Both the position numbers and the translations under genes were made by a program. 6,214 bases of DNA from Candidatus Omnitrophota bacterium (lineage in GTDB: Bacteria; Omnitrophota; Omnitrophia; Omnitrophales; Abzuiibacteriaceae): contig JACQQN010000081.1 of assembly GCA_016206995.1 (NCBI GenBank), positions 1 to 6,214 on the forward strand, in the 5' to 3' direction. A model generated the notes under the pieces. It was not told the origin of the DNA and made no database searches. It saw only the letters and a program-made list of their open reading frames with translations. Shown here piece by piece: positions 1 through 5,878 of the stretch. Numbering within the stretch: the first letter of the stretch is position 1; every line of letters begins with the position of its first letter.

Positions 1-425
1 ACAGTGAGAGGGCCGGTAGGATTTGCACTTACAAATTCAATTAAAACTTTTTCACCCTTTCCTTCATTTGAAAAGCCGAACTTGCGATCTTGTTCTTGGA
101 TCACCTTCAAAATATTCGCACGCGATTCCTTCGTAAGAAATACATTAATAAAACCAGGCCCTGCAATCTCAAGCCGTTCAATGAATGCCGTTTTCTTTTC
201 TTTTTCAATCACCTGCTTAAAGATTTCAGCGACTTCTCTTGGTTTTTTCTGAACTGCAGCGGATGCAATGAGAGCAATGTTGACTGCATAATCGCCAAAC
301 TCTTTATTTTTTGGAACTTCAACGGTGAAAGCAAGTTCTTGTGGTAATGGGCAGCCAATCTTTTTAGAAACTGCACCGATCGAACTTTCAAATATGGATT
401 TAACTTGTTCTCGATTTTCGTCCAT
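1..425 (-). CDS. argS: Arginyl-tRNA synthetase, N-terminal part (truncated by window edge)
   Basis: Class I aminoacyl-tRNA synthetase that charges tRNA-Arg with arginine in the cytoplasm. The first 141 codons are visible and the gene continues past base 1 with no stop. Residues 1-110 look like the ArgRS-specific N-terminal Add-1 domain, which in this family contacts the tRNA D-loop. They include the conserved FGDYAVN (43-49) and the IAGPGFIN turn (87-94). The run EFVSANPTGPLT (130-141) is the ArgRS signature just before the HIGH-type motif (usually VGHGR), which would fall just outside the window. ATG at 425-423 is preceded by a modest purine-rich GGAA about 8 nt upstream. The start lies inside the end of rsfS (26-bp overlap), which suggests translational coupling. 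A different minus-strand frame through this region also stays open but resembles no family. Identity is confident; completeness of the rest cannot be judged. Confidence 0.95.
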   Translation of the reverse strand, partial: MDENREQVKSIFESSIGAVSKKIGCPLPQELAFTVEVPKNKEFGDYAVNIALIASAAVQKKPREVAEIFKQVIEKEKKTAFIERLEIAGPGFINVFLTKESRANILKVIQEQDRKFGFSNEGKGEKVLIEFVSANPTGPLT

Positions 426-774
426 CGTGCTTTTTCCGCTTCCGCGTTCTTTCTGGCTGGCCCCACAATCGCTCTAGGTTATAAAACTTCCTTGTTTCGT
501 AATGAAAAACATGGACAACGACATCCCCATAATCCAAAAGCACCCACCGGCCATCCCTCATGCCTTCCACATGCCAAACGTGCTCTCCGTGCTCATGAAG
601 TTCATCGACTACATTTTCTGCAATCGTTTTGACATGACGATCTGAAGTTCCATGAACAACCAAAAAGTAAGATGCAAGCGCTGACCCATTTCCAATTTTC
701 AAAATAACGGGATCAATCCCTTTCTTATCTTCTGCGGCATCCTTTGCAATTTCAACCAGCTGCTTCGACCTCAA
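400..774 (-). CDS. rsfS: Ribosomal silencing factor RsfS (Iojap/DUF143 family)
   Basis: A 124-residue protein of the RsfS/Iojap family, which binds ribosomal protein L14 (uL14) on the large subunit, blocks subunit joining and lowers translation when nutrients are scarce. Conserved blocks are visible in order: AEDKKGIDPVILKI (14-27), YFLVVHGTSDRHVKTIAENV (36-55), EGMRDGRWVLLDYGDVVVHVF (70-90) and FYNLERLWG (97-105). The start is TTG at 774-772. A perfect AGGAGG sits 4 nt upstream, a rather short gap, but the protein begins exactly where the family begins (RSKQLVEIAKDA). After the core, residues 106-124 form a very basic Arg/Lys tail. Much of this tail is encoded where the gene overlaps argS, so it may be an extension tolerated by the overlap rather than a functional domain. 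Next to argS, the gene belongs to a translation-related pair. A 114-bp gap with an inverted repeat precedes it. Confidence 0.95.
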   Translation of the reverse strand: MRSKQLVEIAKDAAEDKKGIDPVILKIGNGSALASYFLVVHGTSDRHVKTIAENVVDELHEHGEHVWHVEGMRDGRWVLLDYGDVVVHVFHYETRKFYNLERLWGQPERTRKRKKHDGRKSRTS

Positions 775-778
775 AAAA

Positions 779-784
779 CCTCCT
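779..784 (-). promoter_or_regulatory. Shine-Dalgarno site of rsfS
   Basis: A perfect AGGAGG on the minus strand, 4 nt ahead of the TTG codon. It is the strongest ribosome-binding site in the window. It decides the start, since no in-frame ATG lies nearby and the conserved family N-terminus begins at this TTG. Confidence 0.7.
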
Positions 785-799
785 GAGTTTGTTCATCCA

Positions 800-893
800 G
801 TTAGAGGTGGAAATTGCTTGACTCACCCCGCAACATCGCTATTTCAGAGAATCTCCTAGCAAAGAAAGGCATATCAATATGGCCACCTCTAAC
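800..893 (-). repeat. 11-bp perfect inverted repeat spanning the ogt-rsfS gap
   Basis: The arms GTTAGAGGTGG and CCACCTCTAAC lie at 800-810 and 883-893 and are separated by 72 bp. On the minus-strand transcript the first arm (893-883) contains the stop codon of ogt. The second ends 15 nt before the rsfS Shine-Dalgarno. RNA pairing would close a large loop just ahead of rsfS. I see no direct duplication of flanking bases, so the sequence does not support a mobile-element reading. A regulatory leader is possible but inferred. Confidence 0.5.
801..872 (-). CDS. Possible 23-codon leader peptide ahead of rsfS (doubtful)
   Basis: A short open frame running from ATG at 872-870 to TAA at 803-801. It encodes 23 residues starting MPFFARRFSE and ending SSNFHL. 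An AGGTGG (888-883), one base off the ideal Shine-Dalgarno, lies 10 nt upstream, inside the left arm of the inverted repeat. The stop codon lies inside the right arm, so folding would affect both its initiation and its termination. The peptide matches no family I know, and a frame this short is easily open by chance. It ends 26 nt before the rsfS start. It is listed because it is the only candidate gene in this gap. Confidence 0.15.
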   Translation of the reverse strand: MPFFARRFSEIAMLRGESSNFHL

Positions 894-1395
894 GGGACTC
901 GTGTGCAATCAATCTCTTTTTCCATTGGATGCCCTGGCTAAATCCACCAATTGAACCATCCTGACGAATCACTCGATGACATGGAAAAAGAATTGGTAAT
1001 GGGTTTGATTTTAAAAGCTGGCCCATCGCTCGAAACCCTTTAGGAATACCACAAGCAGCAGCAAGCCACGCGTAACTCTGCGTTTCGCCCCAAGGAATGC
1101 GTGCAAGACGGTTTAACATTCTTGCTTGCATGGTGGTGTGGCTTGAGCTGTCAATTGGGATCTTGTCGAATGGATAAGGTTTACCGGCAAGATACGTTCT
1201 TAGCCAACGCTTGGTTTGAGTAAATACTTGCTGAACCTTCTTCGGAGTATGGACATCGTTATTCAATAATTGTTTTTTTGTATAACGCCGTGCGAGTTTT
1301 GAGAAGCGAAGTTCCCGAAGCCCTTTTTCTGACGCAATGAGTGTAAAAACACCCCATGAGGTTTGAACTGCTTGCTCAAAAATTTCTTGTTCCAT
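889..1395 (-). CDS. ogt: Methylated-DNA--protein-cysteine methyltransferase (O6-alkylguanine-DNA alkyltransferase)
   Basis: A 168-residue suicide DNA-repair protein that moves the alkyl group from O6-alkylguanine (or O4-alkylthymine) to its own cysteine. The N-terminal half (1-85) is the variable RNase-H-like domain. The C-terminal half is the DNA-binding and active-site domain: IPWGETQSYAWLA (100-112), the recognition helix with the Arg finger in FRAMG (R122), the NP of the Asn hinge (N131), PCHRVI with acceptor C139 and H140 (138-143), and AHE near the end supplying the family's catalytic Glu (E166). All expected catalytic residues are present, so it should be active. Length is typical of Ogt and single-domain Ada-C-like proteins; no Ada zinc domain is fused to it. 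ATG at 1395-1393 has a GAGG directly abutting it, a poor Shine-Dalgarno geometry, so expression may depend on coupling to nadE 38 bp upstream. The symbol ogt is by similarity; it could equally be named for the Ada C-terminal family. Confidence 0.93.
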   Translation of the reverse strand: MEQEIFEQAVQTSWGVFTLIASEKGLRELRFSKLARRYTKKQLLNNDVHTPKKVQQVFTQTKRWLRTYLAGKPYPFDKIPIDSSSHTTMQARMLNRLARIPWGETQSYAWLAAACGIPKGFRAMGQLLKSNPLPILFPCHRVIRQDGSIGGFSQGIQWKKRLIAHESR

Positions 1396-1433
1396 CCTCG
1401 CTTAACCGCAACTCTTTCTAAAAAAATGAATTC

Positions 1434-3110
1434 TCAAGATTTTCCGAATCGATTTGTAATTGGCATTCGCCTGCCAAACCACGCCTTTTCAGTTACACGA
1501 ATTAGAGGTGGCGTCTGACGCCGCTTGTATTCATTGTGCTCTATCTTCCGAATTGTATCAAGAATTACCTCTTTTGAAATCCCTTTTTGAGAAAGCGAAT
1601 GAATAATTTCTTTTTCGCTCATATTCTTTTCAATATAAAGCTCTAAAATCTGATCCAGTTCCTCATAAGGCGGAAGCGAGTCTTGATCTTTTTGGTTTGG
1701 CCTGAGTTCCGCAGAAGGCGCTTTTTCAATAATGGTTTTTGGAATTACTTTTGAAATTTGATTTCGGTATTGCGCAATCCGATAGACGTCTGTTTTATAA
1801 ACATCGCCAAGGACTGCAAGTCCTCCACACATATCACCATAAATCGTGCAATATCCCATGGCAAGCTCTGACTTATTGCCAGTCGACAGGAGGAGACATC
1901 CTTCGTCATTTGAAACATACATCAGTTCAAGAGCGCGCATTCTTGCTTGCAGATTTTCATTGGCAAGCGTCATCGGTAGGGCTGTTTTATTCTTTACTTC
2001 TTTACGCTCTGCGACTTGTTCGAGAAACGCTTGATAAAGCGGTGTGATCGGATACTTTCGAAATTCAATTCCCAAATTTTTAGCTAAGATTTCAGAATCT
2101 TCATAGCTTCCTTTTGAAGAATACACTCCAGGCATGGTAACGCCAATCACTCGCTGGCACCCTAATGCATCAACCGCAAGTGTTGCAACAAGCGCTGAAT
2201 CAATTCCCCCACTTAGACCGATGACTACTTTTTGGAAACGATTCTTTTCTACATAGTCACGAATCCCAAGCAAAAGCGCTTCATATATATCTTGAATTTC
2301 ATTCAACGAACCCAATAGCACTTCGGAAAGCTTTCTTTCGTAAAGCGGGATTGACACGTGAAACAATTCCTCACGGAATGGTTTTGCGCGAGCTACAACT
2401 TTTCCTCTGGGGTCGGCAACAAAACTTCTGCCATCAAACACAAGATCATCTTGACCGCCGACTTGATTCGCATAAATTAACCAAATCTTATTTTCTTTTG
2501 CACGTTTTCTCACAATATCATCTCGAGCAATGGGTGCTTTTCGGTGATAAGGAGATGCTGAAATATTAATCAAAACTTGAATTCCTTTACGCTTCATAAT
2601 CTTAACTGGTTTTACTGGATACGCATCTTCCCAAATATCCTCGCAGATGCTGGTTCCAATTTTAATACCATTCAAAACAAAAGTATGGTGTGCGCTGGCA
2701 GGTTCAAAGAAAATTTCTTCTAAAAAAACATCGTAGGTCGGGAGAAGCGTTTTATGTTGAACTAAAATAATCTTACCATTCCGAATTACCGCAAGCGCAT
2801 TCTTGTTTTTCCCATTTTTCTTCTTCCCGAAATCTATAAAACCGACGATCGATGTGATTTGATACGATTTGGTGGCTTGGCAAATATTCTTCAAAACTTG
2901 GAGATTGGTTTCTACAAACGATTTCTTATTGGCAAGATCCCAAACAGGATATCCACAAATGGAAAGTTCTGGAAAAATAACTAAGTCAAATTTGGATTTC
3001 TCTGCTTGGGAGATGTAATCAATAATCTTGTGTTGATTTAAGTTAAAATCCCCAACGGTTGGATTAATTTGAGCAATTCCTACTTCCAGTGTTTTGGGTT
3101 GTTTGACCAT
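1434..3110 (-). CDS. nadE: Glutamine-dependent NAD+ synthetase
   Basis: Last step of NAD+ synthesis: ATP-dependent amidation of nicotinic acid adenine dinucleotide, with ammonia from glutamine. From the ATG chosen here it has 558 residues, usual for the two-domain form. Residues 8-260 are a nitrilase-type glutaminase with a visible Glu-Lys-Cys triad: Glu in FPELSICGYP (E48), Lys in HKTLLPTYDVF (K120), Cys in SICEDIW (C156). Residues 270-558 are the synthetase domain: ATP-pyrophosphatase loop SGGIDSA (300-306), STGNKSELAMGYCTIYGDM (409-427), LGDVYKTDVY (434-443), and the C-terminal TPPLIRVTEKAWFGRR block. The frame stays open to a GTG at 3134-3132 (8 more residues), but the likely promoter -10 box overlaps those codons and the family starts near the ATG. 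I therefore chose 3110-3108. There is no Shine-Dalgarno, which agrees with a leaderless mRNA. It is followed by ogt after 38 bp. Confidence 0.96.
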   Translation of the reverse strand: MVKQPKTLEVGIAQINPTVGDFNLNQHKIIDYISQAEKSKFDLVIFPELSICGYPVWDLANKKSFVETNLQVLKNICQATKSYQITSIVGFIDFGKKKNGKNKNALAVIRNGKIILVQHKTLLPTYDVFLEEIFFEPASAHHTFVLNGIKIGTSICEDIWEDAYPVKPVKIMKRKGIQVLINISASPYHRKAPIARDDIVRKRAKENKIWLIYANQVGGQDDLVFDGRSFVADPRGKVVARAKPFREELFHVSIPLYERKLSEVLLGSLNEIQDIYEALLLGIRDYVEKNRFQKVVIGLSGGIDSALVATLAVDALGCQRVIGVTMPGVYSSKGSYEDSEILAKNLGIEFRKYPITPLYQAFLEQVAERKEVKNKTALPMTLANENLQARMRALELMYVSNDEGCLLLSTGNKSELAMGYCTIYGDMCGGLAVLGDVYKTDVYRIAQYRNQISKVIPKTIIEKAPSAELRPNQKDQDSLPPYEELDQILELYIEKNMSEKEIIHSLSQKGISKEVILDTIRKIEHNEYKRRQTPPLIRVTEKAWFGRRMPITNRFGKS

Positions 3111-3117
3111 AACTGGT

Positions 3118-3145
3118 ATCTTATCAAAACACACGGTGGTGTCAA
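3118..3145 (-). promoter_or_regulatory. Probable nadE promoter, apparently leaderless
   Basis: On the minus strand, TTGACA (3145-3140, a perfect -35 box) is followed after 16 bp by TAAGAT (3123-3118, 4 of 6 to TATAAT). Seven bases then separate the -10 box from the nadE ATG. Transcription normally starts about 7 nt past the -10 box, so the mRNA would begin at or one base before the start codon. The -35 match is strong, the -10 moderate. The site is predicted by eye only. Confidence 0.5.
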
Positions 3146-3154
3146 TGAGCCCCC

Positions 3155-3166
3155 TTGAACGCTCAA
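3155..3166. promoter_or_regulatory. Near-palindrome in the nadE/hss divergent region, possible operator
   Basis: TTGAACGCTCAA is symmetric at 10 of 12 positions, with TTGA and TCAA arms around a central CG. It lies between the two divergent -35 boxes, 9 bp from the nadE one. A transcription factor could act on either promoter from here. No known operator is recognised, and short near-palindromes also arise by chance. Confidence 0.2.
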
Positions 3167-3180
3167 TCTAATATTTTTTA

Positions 3181-3208
3181 TTGCAGGAAACTAACTTACT
3201 GTTAGAAT
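3181..3208 (+). promoter_or_regulatory. Possible promoter of the hss-odc operon
   Basis: TAGAAT (3203-3208) matches TATAAT at 5 of 6 positions. It is preceded after 16 bp by TTGCAG (3181-3186), a weak -35 box, with an A+T-rich run just upstream (about 3168-3182). Transcription would start near 3215, giving a leader of about 27 nt that contains the GTGAGG ribosome-binding site. The only other source of a transcript would be read-through from outside, which the divergent nadE makes unlikely. Confidence 0.4.
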
Positions 3209-3225
3209 ATCGTTCCTTTTAAAAA

Positions 3226-3231
3226 GTGAGG
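3226..3231 (+). promoter_or_regulatory. Shine-Dalgarno site deciding the hss start
   Basis: GTGAGG lies 10 nt ahead of TTG at 3242 and 28 nt ahead of the ATG at 3260. Spacing therefore favours the TTG, although protein similarity would also accept the ATG. Confidence 0.4.
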
Positions 3232-3241
3232 CTTAATTATT

Positions 3242-4705
3242 TTGCACCATACAAACACGATGAAATTCAAAGGTAAATTACTCGTCATTGGGTGTGGATC
3301 TGTTTCTCAGTGCACCATCCCCCTCCTGCTTAAGCATCTTCAAATGCCTGCACAAAATATTACCATCATGGATTTTGTCGATAATCGCTCCTTAATTTCT
3401 GAATCGCTCAAAAAAGGTGTGTGCTACGTCCAAAAATGCATTACTAGAGAAAATTATGCGAGCGTGCTCCGAAGTTATGTTGGTGCAGGCGATATGATTA
3501 TAGACCTCGCTTGGAACATCGACTGTTGCACAATTTTGGATTGGTGTCACAGGAACCGCGTTTTGTATGTCAATACCTCCGTTGAATTGTGGGATCCCTA
3601 TGAAGGCGCTGAAGATAAAAAACCCACGGAACGAACCTTATATGTTCGGCATATGGCCATTCGAGAAATGGTGAAGAAGTGGAAGAACCAAAAAGGAGCA
3701 ACTGCGGTCGTTGAGCACGGGGCTAATCCGGGGCTCGTCTCTCACTTCACAAAAAAAGCATTAGAAGATATCGTTAAATTAATTCTTCAAAAAAAACCAC
3801 GAGATCCTCGCCGCAAAGATTTTGAAGTTATGAAGAGATCGAAAAATTTTGCGGGACTCGCACAGCTAACAGGAACCAAAGTTATCCACATTAGTGAACG
3901 CGATACTCAAATTACAAATCGCCCTAAGGAAGTCAACGAATTTGTTAACACATGGAGCATTGAAGGATTCCGGGAAGAAGGGGTTGCGCCTGCAGAAATG
4001 GGTTGGGGCACGCATGAGCGTTATCTACCACCCGGAGCACAGTTTCATAGTTATGGTCCTGGAAATCAAATTTGCCTTGTGCAACCTGGCATTAAAACAT
4101 GGGTGCGGTCTTGGGTGCCTTGTGGAGAGATTATTGGCATGGTGGTGAGACACGGTGAAGCATTTACCATTTCAGACCACCTCACTGTGTGGAAGGATGG
4201 TGTTCCCGTTTACCGTCCAACTGTACATTATGCCTATTGCCCTTGCGACGCTGCTATTTGTTCACTTGCCGAACTTGAGATGCGGCGTTTTGATTTACAA
4301 AAGAATCAACGAATTATGAATGATGAAATTGTGAGTGGGCGGGATGAGTTAGGCGTCTTACTAATGGGGCATGATTTTAAATCATGGTGGACTGGGAGTC
4401 TTCTGGATATCGAAGAAACACGTCAACTGGTTCCCCATCAAAATGCAACGACTCTTCAAGTCGCCTGCTCTGTGCTTGCGAGCACTCTCTGGATCATGCA
4501 AAATCCAAATGAGGGTGTTTGCGTTCCAGATGATTTACCTCATGATTTTGTTCTTAAAATTGCAGAACCATATTTAGGACCTTTTATATCAAAACCTGTT
4601 GATTGGACTCCCCTTAAACATGATGTGAATTTATTTGAAAAATATAATGGGCGGAAAATCTCAGCAGATGATGTTTGGCAATTCACAACTTTTCTGATTA
4701 AGTAA
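3242..4705 (+). CDS. hss: Homospermidine synthase
   Basis: NAD-dependent cytoplasmic enzyme that joins two putrescines into sym-homospermidine with release of ammonia; related to saccharopine/carboxynorspermidine dehydrogenases. At 487 residues it has the length of bacterial homospermidine synthases, longer than the roughly 400-residue carboxynorspermidine dehydrogenases. Visible features in order: Rossmann loop GCGSVSQ (17-23), MDFVDNR (43-49), NTSVELWDPY (111-120), VEHGANPGLVSHF (157-169), EMGWGTHER (252-260), RHGEAFTISDHLTVW (303-317), YAYCPCDAAICSL (330-342) and GHDFKSWWTG (376-385). The His/Glu of HGE (H304, E306) probably match the catalytic-site pair described for the Blastochloris viridis enzyme. 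From memory the N-terminal half closely resembles the Legionella version. Start: TTG 3242 by its Shine-Dalgarno; ATG 3260 (six residues shorter, MKFKGKLLVIGCG) is a real alternative. The decarboxylase gene follows after 3 bp and would supply its substrate. Confidence 0.93.
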   Translation: MHHTNTMKFKGKLLVIGCGSVSQCTIPLLLKHLQMPAQNITIMDFVDNRSLISESLKKGVCYVQKCITRENYASVLRSYVGAGDMIIDLAWNIDCCTILDWCHRNRVLYVNTSVELWDPYEGAEDKKPTERTLYVRHMAIREMVKKWKNQKGATAVVEHGANPGLVSHFTKKALEDIVKLILQKKPRDPRRKDFEVMKRSKNFAGLAQLTGTKVIHISERDTQITNRPKEVNEFVNTWSIEGFREEGVAPAEMGWGTHERYLPPGAQFHSYGPGNQICLVQPGIKTWVRSWVPCGEIIGMVVRHGEAFTISDHLTVWKDGVPVYRPTVHYAYCPCDAAICSLAELEMRRFDLQKNQRIMNDEIVSGRDELGVLLMGHDFKSWWTGSLLDIEETRQLVPHQNATTLQVACSVLASTLWIMQNPNEGVCVPDDLPHDFVLKIAEPYLGPFISKPVDWTPLKHDVNLFEKYNGRKISADDVWQFTTFLIK

Positions 4706-4708
4706 ATT

Positions 4709-5872
4709 ATGCCAACTCTTTTAGAACGTCCTATCAGCGAACGCAAAACAAGTTCAAGTGGAATAGAAAACATCATCCGAAAAGCACTTAAGCGCCACAA
4801 AACACCGTTGATGCTCATTAGACGTAGCGCTCTTGAACAACAATACTTTCTTTTTCGCCGTAATCTTCCCCAAGTAGGAATCTATTACGCCATTAAGGCG
4901 AACCCACATCTTACGATTATTAAAACCTTCATTCGATTAGGCGCTTCTTTTGATGTGGCTAGCGCGACTGAGATGAATTTAGTACTGAGCCTCGGCGCGA
5001 AACCCGAGCGTATTATTTTTGCAAACCCAATTAAGTCTATTGAAGATATTAAGCATGCACGGAATCGAAATGTAAAATTTATGGTTTTTGATAATGAGCC
5101 AGAACTTTACAAAATCGCAAAGCACTGCCCTAAAGCAACTGTCCTCTTGCGAATTAAAGTTGGGAATGTTGGAAGTCTTGTCGAATTGTCACTCAAATTT
5201 GGCGCCGATCCTGACCAAGCTGTTTTCCTTCTGAAAAAAGCAAAACAACTAGGTTTGAATGCGGCAGGAATTAGTTTTCATGTTGGCTCTCAATGCACAA
5301 ACGCCGAAAATTATATTGAAGCACTTGAGGTCACAGCCGCGATCTTTGGGCAGGCAAAAAAAGAAGAGCTTGATCTCAATATTCTTGATATTGGTGGTGG
5401 ATTTCCTATCCGCCATTTTGATGATGATACACACCCAAATTTTGAGACAATCGCCCGACAGATCCGAATTGAATTAAAGCGACTTTTTGATAAAAACGTT
5501 CGAGTCATTGCAGAGCCTGGCCGATTTTTAACGGGCCCCGCAGGAACTTTAATCACCCAGGTAGTGGGAAGAACTTTTCGAAATAACAAAAACTATTACT
5601 ATCTCAATGATGGAATTTACGGTGATTTTTCTGGAATCGTCTTTGACCACTGCAAATATGAATTCAAAACATTACGGCGAGGTCAAAAGTTCCTAAGCAC
5701 CCTCGCAGGGCCTACCTGTGATTCTTTTGATACGATTTCTATGAGCGAAGAATTACCAGAACTTGATGTTGGTAATGTCATTTACGTGAGAAATATTGGA
5801 GCCTATTCGTCTGCGAGTGCCGACTCGAAATTTAATGGCTTTGCATCCGCAAAAATTGTGATGGTTGATTAA
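4709..5872 (+). CDS. Ornithine decarboxylase, fold-III (alanine racemase-like) PLP enzyme
   Basis: A PLP-dependent decarboxylase, most likely turning ornithine into putrescine. At 387 residues it has the usual length of bacterial eukaryotic-type ODC. The N-terminal barrel holds YYAIKANP with the PLP lysine K63, FDVASATE (81-88), HVGSQ (H191), DIGGGFP (227-233) and EPGRF (269-273), the last two binding the cofactor phosphate. The C-terminal part holds NDGIYGDF (300-307), whose D301 corresponds to the ornithine-contacting Asp of known ODCs, GPTCDSFD (334-341) with catalytic C337 and D338, and GAYSSAS (364-370) with the conserved Tyr. All key residues are present. Lysine/ornithine decarboxylases share these motifs, so some lysine activity is possible; carboxynorspermidine and diaminopimelate decarboxylases fit less well. 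ATG at 4709 is 3 bp after the hss stop and has only a weak Shine-Dalgarno, suggesting translational coupling. Partnership with hss, which consumes putrescine, supports the ornithine reading. Confidence 0.9.
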   Translation: MPTLLERPISERKTSSSGIENIIRKALKRHKTPLMLIRRSALEQQYFLFRRNLPQVGIYYAIKANPHLTIIKTFIRLGASFDVASATEMNLVLSLGAKPERIIFANPIKSIEDIKHARNRNVKFMVFDNEPELYKIAKHCPKATVLLRIKVGNVGSLVELSLKFGADPDQAVFLLKKAKQLGLNAAGISFHVGSQCTNAENYIEALEVTAAIFGQAKKEELDLNILDIGGGFPIRHFDDDTHPNFETIARQIRIELKRLFDKNVRVIAEPGRFLTGPAGTLITQVVGRTFRNNKNYYYLNDGIYGDFSGIVFDHCKYEFKTLRRGQKFLSTLAGPTCDSFDTISMSEELPELDVGNVIYVRNIGAYSSASADSKFNGFASAKIVMVD

Positions 5873-5878
5873 CCATCA
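5859..5878. terminator. Hairpin spanning both convergent stop codons, possible weak two-way terminator
   Basis: TGATGGTT (5859-5866) and AACCATCA (5871-5878) form a perfect 8-bp stem with a 4-nt loop. It contains the TAA of the decarboxylase gene (5870-5872) and the TGA of the receiver gene (5878-5876). On the minus strand, CAATTTTT follows almost at once, a fair U-tract. On the plus strand the T-rich run is farther off. Only 3 of 8 pairs are G-C, so termination strength is doubtful. Confidence 0.45.

Noticed and set aside
4..347. Two plus-strand open frames at the left edge
   Set aside because: They lie antisense to argS, show no domain pattern, and the minus-strand reading is certain.
209..466. 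An 85-codon minus-strand open frame overlapping argS and the rsfS end
   Set aside because: The neighbouring minus-strand frame gives a clear ArgRS N-terminus with the EFVSANPTGPL signature. This frame resembles no family and is a shadow.
869..885. GGCATAT/ATATGGCC imperfect palindrome next to the ogt end as an operator
   Set aside because: A-T-rich, short and mismatched in the outer pairs; no promoter is convincingly placed beside it.
800..893. A 94-bp MITE-like mobile element with 11-bp terminal repeats
   Set aside because: No target-site duplication flanks it. One arm is part of the intact 3' end of ogt, whose protein ends at the normal place, so a recent insertion is unlikely.
1396..1433. 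Run of seven T on the minus strand between nadE and ogt as a terminator
   Set aside because: No stable stem precedes it (only a GAATTC-centred partial palindrome), and the 38-bp gap suits genes transcribed together.
1502..1511. A third copy of TTAGAGGTGG, inside nadE
   Set aside because: Here it encodes part of the conserved PPLIR motif of NAD synthetase on the opposite strand, so its presence is explained by the protein. I treat the match with the ogt-rsfS repeat as coincidence.
3111..3134. GTG at 3134 as the nadE start
   Set aside because: The extra residues overlap a good promoter -10 box, have no Shine-Dalgarno and precede the usual family start. The ATG at 3110 is preferred.
4709..5872. 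Carboxynorspermidine or diaminopimelate decarboxylase
   Set aside because: The GPTCDSFD, NDGIYGDF and GAYSSAS patterns fit the ornithine/lysine decarboxylase branch better, and the partner gene is homospermidine synthase rather than carboxynorspermidine dehydrogenase.
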